A DNA stretch of 9,910 nucleotides from Spirochaetales bacterium (lineage in GTDB: Bacteria > Spirochaetota > Spirochaetia > SZUA-6 > DRHE01). The stretch covers positions 1-9,910 of the forward strand of contig JAFGFV010000127.1 of NCBI GenBank assembly GCA_016930895.1, read 5' to 3'. Within the stretch, counting starts at the first letter, position 1. Each line of letters opens with the position of its first letter. Shown one piece after another: positions 4,714-9,910 of this stretch. Made by a program: the position numbers and the translations under genes. The notes beneath the pieces are model-generated. The model saw only the letters and a program-made list of their open reading frames with translations. It was not told the DNA's origin and made no database searches.

Positions 4714-6251
4714 CAGCTGTCGCCTGATGGGCGCGGGAAGCATTCCCGGTACGCCTCCCGGCGCCGCGGGTCGGGTGCGAACACCGCGCGGGGCCGGATC
4801 CAGGACCCGGCCGCTTCGCGCACACCGCGGAACCAGCCTGCGGCGGTTGCGGCCATGATCCCCGCGCCGAGGCAGGCCGGCTCCACGGACGTCGTGCCGA
4901 CCAGCGTGGCGCTGATCAGATCGGCCTTGATCTGCAGCCAGGCGTCGTTTTGCGCGCCTCCGCCGGTGGCCACCACCCGGTCGGGACGCGCGCCCCCGCC
5001 GATCCTGGCGAGAAGCTCCCGCAGGCTGAGAGCGGTGGATTCCATGATCGCCCGGGCAAACCAACCGTGGAGCGAATGATCGATCCGCTCGCGGCCTGCG
5101 CTCCCGTCTGCCGCCCCTGCTCCGGCCGAGCTCCCGGCCCCCTGCGCTCCGCCGACCAGCGCGCGCACCCCGGCTGGTGGCCGTCCCAGGGCGGCGGCCA
5201 GATAGAATCCCTTTCCGAGGGGGTAGCGGTCGGCGGTTGGCCGCGCTCTCAAGCCAGCGCATCCGGGAGGGACGTTCCGGGCCGCAGCGGCCAGCTCCTC
5301 CAGCGAGAGCTCCGCCGCGAAGCGCTGGCGGTACCAGGAGAGCGCCGCCGCCCCGTTGTCGTCGAAGGCGAGCCGGTAGTGCTGGCCCGGCTGGAAGGAC
5401 GGGCCCACGCAGTAGCCTTCACCCGGGCGGTACTCCTCCACCTCCGTGAGGCAGGCCAGGACGGTCCCGGTGGACTCGCTCGCCGCGGCCAGGGAGCCGC
5501 ACCCCGCGCCCAGGGCGGCGGCATGGTGATCGAGGCTGCCCACCGCGAAGGCCGCCGACTCCGAGAGCCCGAGCCGGCGGGCCATCGGCCCGGCGGTGGT
5601 GCCGACCCGAGTCCCCGGAGGCCGGGGCGTGGACAGCCAATCCGGCGAGATCCCCAGGGCCGAAAGGGCCGGCTGCCACCACTCCCGTCGGCTCGCGTTC
5701 CAGGTTCCCAGGAGGGCCGTCGTGGCCTCGTCGCCCTGGGCCTGCCCGCTCAAGCCGAAGGTCAGGTAGTCCGAGATGCTCATGACCTGGCGCGTCCGCT
5801 TCCACAGGGCGGGCGCTTCCCGGCGCAGCCAGGCCAGCTTGGCCATGGCCAGCTCGGGGCTCTCGAGCTTCATCCCGGTGGCCCCCAGGTAGTCCGGGCG
5901 GGCCCAGAGGTCGCGCACGCCCGGGTCGACCGGCTCGGCCCGCCGGTCCGGCCAGAGCAGGATCGGAGAGAGCGGCCGATGATCGTGATCCAGGAGCAGA
6001 AAGCTGTTGGCCTGGGAGGCGTAGGACACGGCCTCGATCCTGTCCCTGCCGATACCCGCCGCCTGGCAGGCCTGCTCGATGCCCGCCGCAACGGCGCTCC
6101 AGAGCTCACTGACCGGGAGCTCGCAGAACCCCGCCTGCGGCTTCTCGATGCCGGGCTCGACGCGCCCCAGGCCCGCGAGGGCTCCGTCCCGGTCCACGAT
6201 CCCGAACTTGAAGAAGGTCGTGCCGAGATCGATGCCCAGGACGAAGCTCAT
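4713..6251 (-). CDS. FGGY-family carbohydrate kinase, substrate unknown
   Basis: This 512-residue ATP-dependent sugar or polyol kinase is of the XylB/FGGY type. The N-terminal phosphate loop reads GIDLGTTFFKFGIVD (6-20). Asp102 in LLWPDRRA is in the usual substrate-contact motif. Asp241 in GSLDHHAAALGAG is the expected catalytic base region. ATGGGAQNDAWLQIKADL (428-445) is the adenosine-binding segment, followed by LGAGIMAATAAGW. ATG at 6251 follows a good GGAGAG Shine-Dalgarno. An open frame extends far upstream, but without similarity. Residues 357-389 are a Gly/Ala/Ser-rich stretch where many family members have a conserved LPYLxGERTP-type segment. It is the last gene of the gntR operon, 55 nt after the hydrolase. 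Xylulose, ribulose, erythritol-like or modified-sugar kinases are all possible. Confidence 0.9.
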   Translation of the reverse strand: MSFVLGIDLGTTFFKFGIVDRDGALAGLGRVEPGIEKPQAGFCELPVSELWSAVAAGIEQACQAAGIGRDRIEAVSYASQANSFLLLDHDHRPLSPILLWPDRRAEPVDPGVRDLWARPDYLGATGMKLESPELAMAKLAWLRREAPALWKRTRQVMSISDYLTFGLSGQAQGDEATTALLGTWNASRREWWQPALSALGISPDWLSTPRPPGTRVGTTAGPMARRLGLSESAAFAVGSLDHHAAALGAGCGSLAAASESTGTVLACLTEVEEYRPGEGYCVGPSFQPGQHYRLAFDDNGAAALSWYRQRFAAELSLEELAAAARNVPPGCAGLRARPTADRYPLGKGFYLAAALGRPPAGVRALVGGAQGAGSSAGAGAADGSAGRERIDHSLHGWFARAIMESTALSLRELLARIGGGARPDRVVATGGGAQNDAWLQIKADLISATLVGTTSVEPACLGAGIMAATAAGWFRGVREAAGSWIRPRAVFAPDPRRREAYRECFPRPSGDS

Positions 6252-6285
6252 GACCTCTCCCCTGCGTCCCACGATTGCCCGGCTC

Positions 6286-6305
6286 CGCCCGCTTTCCCGC
6301 GGGCG
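6286..6305 (-). repeat. Intercistronic hairpin between hydrolase and kinase genes
   Basis: CGCCCGC and GCGGGCG (6286-6292 and 6299-6305) form a 7-bp GC stem with a 6-nt loop, in the only real gap of the operon. It lies just after the hydrolase stop codon. Such hairpins can stabilise upstream mRNA or partly attenuate the distal gene. There is no U-run. Confidence 0.4.
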
Positions 6306-6306
6306 C

Positions 6307-7644
6307 TCAGCAGCCCGGCACCCGGGCCAACATCTCGAGGGTCTTGTCGACGATGATCCGCCCGCTCTCGGGGCCGAACAGGGCGTTGGAGGCTTCGTAG
6401 CCCCCCTCCCGGGCCGCTTGCGGCGTGGGGATGTAGCCCTGCAGCTCCCCGTTGGCGAGGTTGATGATGTAAGTCTGCGGGAAGGCTTTCTTGACCTCCA
6501 GGGCGTACTCGATGAAGACCTCCCCCGGCCAGGCCACGAACCGCCAGTCCCCCACGGCGAGCACCTGGATCTCCGCCGGCAGGCAGGAGCGGTAGTAGGG
6601 CTCCAGGGCGCCGCTGTCGGCCAGCACGGCCAGGGTGCGCGTCTCCTCCGCCCCGAACCAGTCGCACTCGGCGGTGCGCACCTCCTCCCGCGAGACCCCG
6701 GCGGCGCCGGCCTCGAGGCCGGCCTGCAGCTCCTCCAGGCGCTTGCGGGCCTGGAGCAGCGCCCTCTCGGCGCCGGCCGCGGGCGGAAAGCTACGGCGCG
6801 GCAGGTCGACGGCATCCTGGAGAGCGGCCAGGGAAAGCCGTTTCGAGTAGCCGATCCCCGGGATCACCCGGGCGATCCGGCCGGCGAGCAGCTCCCCGAG
6901 ACGCTCGGCTTCGGCGAAGGTGTTGCCCCGGGTCACGTGGCGCGGGCTCTGGTTTCCTTCCGGGCCGGTGTGGTACAGGACCACGCACTCCCGGCCCAGG
7001 ACGCCCTGGAGGTGCCGGCAGGCCATGGCCGGGAAGTCGCCGCTGATCAGGGTCGAGTCCTCGTGCAGCACGGTCGGGTGCATGGAGTAGACCAACAGAC
7101 AGGCGATCGGGGCCCCTCCCTCCACGGCCCGGGCCACCAGGACCGGGACCTGCGGGTCGGCGGGGCCGTTCGGGTCACGGCGGTTGGTGCCCACCCCGCT
7201 GCCGTCGGCCACCGCCAGGCCCAGCTCCGCGGGCCGGCTGCGCCGGACCGCCCCGAGGGCCGCGTCGACCAGCCCATCCTCCAGCCGCCGCAGGAATCCC
7301 TCGTCCGCCTTGGGCACAATGGGGTCGTCCACGTTGCTCGCGTAGTTGACGACGATGGGGCCCGAATGGGTGTGGGTGGCGGACACCAGGACCTGGCGAC
7401 CGGGGATTCCCGTGGCTGCCTCGATGCGCGAGCGGACCCGGGCCGTGATCGCCTTGTCCACGAAGATCGCGTCGGCGGCCAGGAACAGGAGCGGGGTCCG
7501 GCCGTCGGAGAGATGCAGGGCCGAGGCCAGCAGGGGATCGTGCACGCCCGTGCTCACCCTCTGGACGTGCGGATAGCCGAACAGGAACAGCGGCTCCTGC
7601 GGCGTGATGTCCGTCACGGAAGCTCCCGCAACGATCTCGTTCAT
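6307..7644 (-). CDS. Neutral/alkaline ceramidase-like zinc amidohydrolase (PF04734 N-terminal-type), cytoplasmic
   Basis: This 445-residue protein has the catalytic-domain pattern of neutral ceramidases, zinc enzymes that cleave N-acyl amide bonds. Seen in order are SATHTHSGP (His91, His93), GTNRRDP (152-158), YSMHPTVLHEDSTLISGDFPA (His189), TGPEGNQSPR (226-235), AWPGEVFIEYA (Glu375) and ANGELQGYIPTP (Tyr404), then GGYEA. His91, His189, Glu375 and Tyr404 are likely counterparts of the zinc ligands in Pseudomonas neutral ceramidase; this is a pattern-level inference. There is no signal peptide and no C-terminal immunoglobulin-like domain, unlike secreted ceramidases. The position beside nagA and a sugar kinase points to a small intracellular N-acylated or esterified substrate instead of a sphingolipid. 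ATG at 7644 overlaps the nagA stop as ATGA and follows GGAGGAG, so translation is coupled. Confidence 0.85.
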   Translation of the reverse strand: MNEIVAGASVTDITPQEPLFLFGYPHVQRVSTGVHDPLLASALHLSDGRTPLLFLAADAIFVDKAITARVRSRIEAATGIPGRQVLVSATHTHSGPIVVNYASNVDDPIVPKADEGFLRRLEDGLVDAALGAVRRSRPAELGLAVADGSGVGTNRRDPNGPADPQVPVLVARAVEGGAPIACLLVYSMHPTVLHEDSTLISGDFPAMACRHLQGVLGRECVVLYHTGPEGNQSPRHVTRGNTFAEAERLGELLAGRIARVIPGIGYSKRLSLAALQDAVDLPRRSFPPAAGAERALLQARKRLEELQAGLEAGAAGVSREEVRTAECDWFGAEETRTLAVLADSGALEPYYRSCLPAEIQVLAVGDWRFVAWPGEVFIEYALEVKKAFPQTYIINLANGELQGYIPTPQAAREGGYEASNALFGPESGRIIVDKTLEMLARVPGC

Positions 7645-8882
7645 GGCTCACTCCTCCGGTAGCAGCTGGCGCCCGCGACCCAGGTCTGCTGCACCCGGAG
7701 CTCCGGGTCCAGCAGCACCAGGTCGGCGTCGTATCCCTCCCGGACATGGCCCTTCCGGCCCTCCAGACCGAGCACCCGGGCCGGGTTGGCCGACGCCATG
7801 CCCACGGCCACGGGCAGCGGCACCTCCAGGAGGCGCACGGCGTTGCGGACGGCCTGGTCCATGGTGAGCCCGCTGCCGGCAAGTGCCCCGGGCAGCGGGC
7901 CGTTCTCGGTCATTCGCGCCGGAGCCCCCGGGTATTCGATGCGGACCTCGGCGCCCCCGAGACCCCGGTAGGTGCCCGGAGGCAGCCCTGCGCCGATGTT
8001 GGCGTCGGTGATGAGGCACACCCCCTGCGGGCCCTTGCAGGCCAGGGCCATGCGGACCGCGATCGGGTCGACGTGCTCGCCGTCGAGAATAAAGTCGACG
8101 GTCACCTGGGGACTGGCCAGGATCGCCTCCACCGCCCCGCAGGGACGCACCCCCGGCTCGGTCTCCCCGGGCACTGGGAACACGTCGTAGAAATGGGTGG
8201 CGTGGGTGACCCCCGCCTCGATGGCCTCCAGGGTCTGAGCGACACTTGCCGCCGTGTGGGTCACGAACACCGGGGTCTTGCCCCGGGCCATCCGCCGGAT
8301 CAGGGCCGGAGCGCCCTCGATCTCCGGGGAGACCGCGAACACGGCCCGGTAGGGCAGGGAGGCCTCGATCAGGGAGCGCAGCCGCTCCCCGGTGGGGGCC
8401 GCGACCGCTTCGGGCGGGAGAGCGCCAGTCAGGGACAGGAACGGGCCCTCGAGAAAGAAGCCGAGCACGGCGGCCCCGGAGGGCCGGCAGGCGGCGAGGC
8501 TCCGGAGAAACCCCGCGTCCTCACCCGGGGGCCGGGGCGAGACCGCGGGCTGGAACCCCGTGACCCCGAAACGCGGCAGGATGCGGCTCATGGCCTCGAG
8601 GTCCTCCGGGCCGTTGTCCACCAGCCGATCGCGGACTCCGTGGACGTGGAGATCCATGAAGCCGGGGGCGAGGTAGCCGCCGCCCCCGTCGATTCGCTCG
8701 AGCCCGGCCGGCCCGCTGCGGGCGGGCCCGGGTCTGCGGGCCCCGCCTAGGGCGCGCACCTCCCGGATCGTGCCGCCCTCCCAGAGCACGGCGCCCCCCG
8801 GCCGGAGCTCCTCTTCTACCACGAGGGTGACGTTTTCAACGATCGTGCGCTGGGGCGACCCCGCTCTGCTCGATTTCGCCAT
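7641..8882 (-). CDS. nagA: N-acetylglucosamine-6-phosphate deacetylase family protein
   Basis: This 413-residue amidohydrolase is of the NagA family, which removes acetate from GlcNAc-6-phosphate in the cytoplasm to give GlcN-6-phosphate. Visible are GFMDLHVHG (His79, His81), FFLEGPF (Glu145, metal ligand), VTHT (His209), THATHFYDVFPV (His230), DGEHVDP (His270), ITDANIGAGLPPGTY (Asp293, catalytic) and the C-terminal SANPARVLGLEGRKGHVREGYDADLVLLD. Where E. coli has HLYNAM after the second metal histidine, this protein has HFYDVF. That suggests a divergent subfamily and possibly another N-acylated sugar phosphate. ATG at 8882 follows GGGGAGG at good spacing. The gene overlaps gntR by 47 nt and the next gene by 4 nt. 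nagB, which would complete GlcNAc use, is not in the window. Family assignment is firm. Exact substrate is not. Confidence 0.9.
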   Translation of the reverse strand: MAKSSRAGSPQRTIVENVTLVVEEELRPGGAVLWEGGTIREVRALGGARRPGPARSGPAGLERIDGGGGYLAPGFMDLHVHGVRDRLVDNGPEDLEAMSRILPRFGVTGFQPAVSPRPPGEDAGFLRSLAACRPSGAAVLGFFLEGPFLSLTGALPPEAVAAPTGERLRSLIEASLPYRAVFAVSPEIEGAPALIRRMARGKTPVFVTHTAASVAQTLEAIEAGVTHATHFYDVFPVPGETEPGVRPCGAVEAILASPQVTVDFILDGEHVDPIAVRMALACKGPQGVCLITDANIGAGLPPGTYRGLGGAEVRIEYPGAPARMTENGPLPGALAGSGLTMDQAVRNAVRLLEVPLPVAVGMASANPARVLGLEGRKGHVREGYDADLVLLDPELRVQQTWVAGASCYRRSEP

Positions 8883-9600
8883 GCACGCCTCCCCGGATGT
8901 TCGTGGAAATCAGCCGGAAGCGGTCGCCTCGGTAGAAGGTCACGAACACCGCCAGGGGCCGGTTGGCGGAGGAGTACACGATGTCCGTGACCTTGAGCAC
9001 CGGGCAGTCCGACGGCATCCGCAGCTTGAGCTGGATCTCGCTGGTGGCGTTCACGGCCTCCAGGGAGTTCCACATGTGGGACATGCGGATCCCCTCCCGC
9101 TCCAGCCAGAGGTCCAGGAAGTCGACCCGGGTCAGGAGGTCTTCCGACAGGTACTGCGCCGAGGCCCGGGGCAGATACGCCTTGTCGAAGGCCACGGGCT
9201 CGTCGCCCAGCATGTCGATCCGCTCCGCCAGCAGGCAGGGCTCGGACTTGAACAGGCCCAGGCTCTCGGCGATCCCGTCCGGGGGGATGATCTCCATGTA
9301 GCTCATGAGGCGGCGGGTGGTGTTGGGCGCCTCCTTGCGGATCGACTCGCTGTAGTCGTTCACCAGGATGGGCACCTTGCGGGGCCGAAGAGATTTGACG
9401 AAGGTCCCGCGCCCGGGAAAGCGGTCCACGAGCCCCCGCTCCTGCAGGAGCCGTATGGCATGCCGGCAGGTGATCCGCGAAAGGTTGAACTCCTCGCACA
9501 TCTCCCGCTCGGTCGGGAGCTTCTGCCCCGGGGAGTAGTGCTTGCCGAGGATCCTGTCCTGCAGCACGTTGAACAGCCGCGTGTACGCCGTCTCTCTCAT
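8836..9600 (-). CDS. GntR-family transcriptional regulator, HutC/UTRA type (NagR/DasR-like)
   Basis: This regulator has an N-terminal winged helix-turn-helix and a C-terminal UTRA effector domain. The DNA-binding part reads YTRLFNVLQDRILG, YSPGQKLPTEREMCEEFNLSRITCRHAIRLLQERGLV and the wing FPGRGTFV. The UTRA part includes LLAERIDMLGDEPVAFDKAYLP and ends with PLAVFVTFYRGDRFRL. HutC-type regulators near nagA (NagR/YvoA, DasR) respond to amino-sugar phosphates, so release by the pathway's phosphorylated intermediate is likely. ATG at 9600 (GGAAG just upstream, and the usual domain onset) gives 254 residues. ATG at 9627 gives 263 but has no Shine-Dalgarno. It is the first gene of its operon, overlaps nagA by 47 nt, and two operator-like sites lie upstream, so it should be autoregulated. 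Confidence 0.92.
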   Translation of the reverse strand: MRETAYTRLFNVLQDRILGKHYSPGQKLPTEREMCEEFNLSRITCRHAIRLLQERGLVDRFPGRGTFVKSLRPRKVPILVNDYSESIRKEAPNTTRRLMSYMEIIPPDGIAESLGLFKSEPCLLAERIDMLGDEPVAFDKAYLPRASAQYLSEDLLTRVDFLDLWLEREGIRMSHMWNSLEAVNATSEIQLKLRMPSDCPVLKVTDIVYSSANRPLAVFVTFYRGDRFRLISTNIRGGVHGEIEQSGVAPAHDR

Positions 9601-9640
9601 TCGCTTCCAGGCCGTCGGCGCCCGCATGCGGAACCGCGGC

Positions 9641-9656
9641 CGCCTGATACCAGGCG
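9641..9656 (-). repeat. Small hairpin in the gntR leader
   Basis: CGCCTG-ATAC-CAGGCG is a 6-bp stem with a 4-nt loop near the 5' end of the predicted gntR mRNA. It lies just upstream of the alternative ATG at 9627, and could favour initiation at 9600. Confidence 0.3.
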
Positions 9657-9662
9657 CCGATA

Positions 9663-9684
9663 GAGTATAATGTTATAACCAACC
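9663..9684 (-). promoter_or_regulatory. Operator-like site 1 for the GntR regulator, overlapping the operon promoter
   Basis: On the minus strand this reads TTGGTTATAACATTATAC (9682 down to 9665). It contains the 8-bp palindrome GTTATAAC (9672-9679). It matches site 2 at 17 of 18 positions, in inverted orientation. The core resembles HutC/NagR-type operators, which carry TGGT...ACCA or GT-TA-AC half-sites. It lies over the putative -10 of the gntR promoter, the ideal place for repression. Confidence 0.65.
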
Positions 9685-9696
9685 TCGCCTTGTCAA
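9667..9696 (-). promoter_or_regulatory. Putative sigma-70 promoter of the gntR-nagA-hydrolase-kinase operon
   Basis: A perfect -35 TTGACA is present on the minus strand (9691-9696). At 18 nt spacing the -10 is CATTAT (9667-9672, 4 of 6). A better hexamer, TATACT (9664-9669), is 21 nt away, which is long. A TATAAC at 13 nt spacing is too close. The start would lie near 9660. Operator-like site 1 covers the whole -10 region. Confidence 0.55.
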
Positions 9697-9740
9697 CCGA
9701 AATCCTCGGCGGGCCTCCCTGGGGGCGCCCCCGGCCCCAC

Positions 9741-9762
9741 GCCCGCCGTGGCGGCGGCGGGC
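9741..9762. repeat. GC-rich hairpin between the divergent promoters
   Basis: GCCCGCCG and CGGCGGGC (9741-9748 and 9755-9762) form an 8-bp stem around a 6-nt loop. A 12-bp palindrome, GGGGGCGCCCCC, lies at 9721-9732. Both fall between the two operator-like sites, upstream of both promoters, so they are unlikely to be transcribed from either. Confidence 0.4.
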
Positions 9763-9796
9763 CCGCCCTCTTGCAGCCACGTGCCCGCTCGTTTTC

Positions 9797-9826
9797 TTGA
9801 CAGGGGCGAACTCCGTGCCCTATAAT
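9797..9826 (+). promoter_or_regulatory. Consensus sigma-70 promoter reading out of the window to the right
   Basis: A perfect -35 TTGACA (9797-9802) and a perfect -10 TATAAT (9821-9826) are separated by 18 nt. Transcription would start near 9833, immediately before operator-like site 2. No gene on this strand starts in the remaining window, so the promoter serves a divergent gene or operon beyond 9910. Confidence 0.8.
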
Positions 9827-9834
9827 CATTTCGA

Positions 9835-9855
9835 TTGGTTATAACAATATACCAA
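9835..9855 (+). promoter_or_regulatory. Operator-like site 2 for the GntR regulator, at the start of the divergent transcript
   Basis: The site begins TTGGTTATAACAATATAC and ends with CCAA at 9852-9855. It has the outer half-sites TTGGT and ACCAA plus the inner palindrome GTTATAAC (9838-9845). It is a near copy of site 1, 166 bp away centre to centre, in inverted orientation. Its position directly downstream of the perfect promoter suits repression of the divergent unit. Confidence 0.65.
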
Positions 9856-9863
9856 ATCGTCAT

Positions 9864-9877
9864 GCTGGCGGGCCAGC
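9864..9877 (+). repeat. Small inverted repeat in the divergent transcript leader
   Basis: GCTGGC-GG-GCCAGC lies about 30 nt after the predicted start of the rightward transcript. A 13-codon frame, ATG 9862 to TGA 9903, crosses it but lacks a ribosome binding site and is not called. The last bases of the window otherwise hold untranslated leader. Confidence 0.3.
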
Positions 9878-9910
9878 CGATCAGGCTGCCCCGCCTGGAC
9901 TGAGCGTCCA

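Noticed and set aside
4950..6356. 468-codon plus-strand open frame opposite the kinase
   Set aside because: Shadow frame rich in Arg, Gly and Pro with no motifs. The opposite strand encodes a complete FGGY kinase.
6252..6815. N-terminal extension of the kinase frame to an upstream start
   Set aside because: This part is Arg/Pro/Ala-rich, overlaps the hydrolase gene and lacks similarity. ATG 6251 has a good Shine-Dalgarno and starts right at the family domain.
6079..7662. 527-codon plus-strand open frame opposite the hydrolase
   Set aside because: No domain, and it is a shadow of the ceramidase-like gene.
9666..9671. TATAAT on the plus strand as a second rightward promoter
   Set aside because: No -35 at a suitable distance. 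The hexamer arises from the operator-like motif.
9862..9903. 13-codon leader peptide in the rightward transcript
   Set aside because: No ribosome binding site and no run of regulatory codons. It is probably chance.

Overview
The window is a GC-rich bacterial chromosome segment with dense coding, strong AGGAGG-type ribosome binding sites, several GTG and TTG starts and consensus sigma-70 promoters. This fits a high-GC member of the Bacillota (Symbiobacteriia or Limnochordia-like) or a related lineage, but no marker gene settles the taxonomy. No rRNA, tRNA, CRISPR array or insertion sequence was seen.

Layout, left to right. (1) 1-389, minus: the N-terminal 129 residues of a TetR-family repressor, running off the left edge. 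Its promoter (452-480) carries an AT-rich palindrome (445-454) suited to autorepression. (2) 642-1535, plus: a zinc-ribbon plus DinB-fold protein. (3) 1620-2990, minus: a PLP-dependent group II decarboxylase, convergent with (2), with its own promoter at 3178-3206 and a leader of about 180 nt. (4) 3241-4627: a toxin cluster with an AbiEii-type nucleotidyltransferase on minus and, divergent from it, a YefM/YoeB toxin-antitoxin pair on plus. Both toxins carry a substitution at a residue expected to be catalytic, and the antitoxin has no clear start signal, so the cluster may be attenuated or decaying. (5) 4713-9600, minus: a tightly packed four-gene operon transcribed in the order gntR, nagA, neutral-ceramidase-like zinc hydrolase, FGGY sugar kinase. 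gntR and nagA overlap by 47 nt, nagA and the hydrolase overlap by 4 nt (ATGA), and a 55-nt gap with a hairpin precedes the kinase.

The right edge (9601-9910) is a divergent control region. Two near-identical operator-like sites, inverted relative to each other, lie 166 bp apart. One overlaps the putative gntR operon promoter. The other sits at the start point of a perfect TTGACA-N18-TATAAT promoter that points out of the window to the right. The natural reading is that the GntR/HutC regulator represses both its own operon and an unseen divergent unit, perhaps a transporter.

The operon is the most interesting part of the window. It combines a GlcNAc-6-phosphate deacetylase-like enzyme, a cytoplasmic ceramidase-fold amidase and an FGGY kinase (a family not known to phosphorylate GlcNAc) under one DasR/NagR-type regulator. 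This suggests uptake, phosphorylation and deacylation of an N-acylated sugar or sugar conjugate that is not plain GlcNAc. The substrate cannot be read from the sequence.
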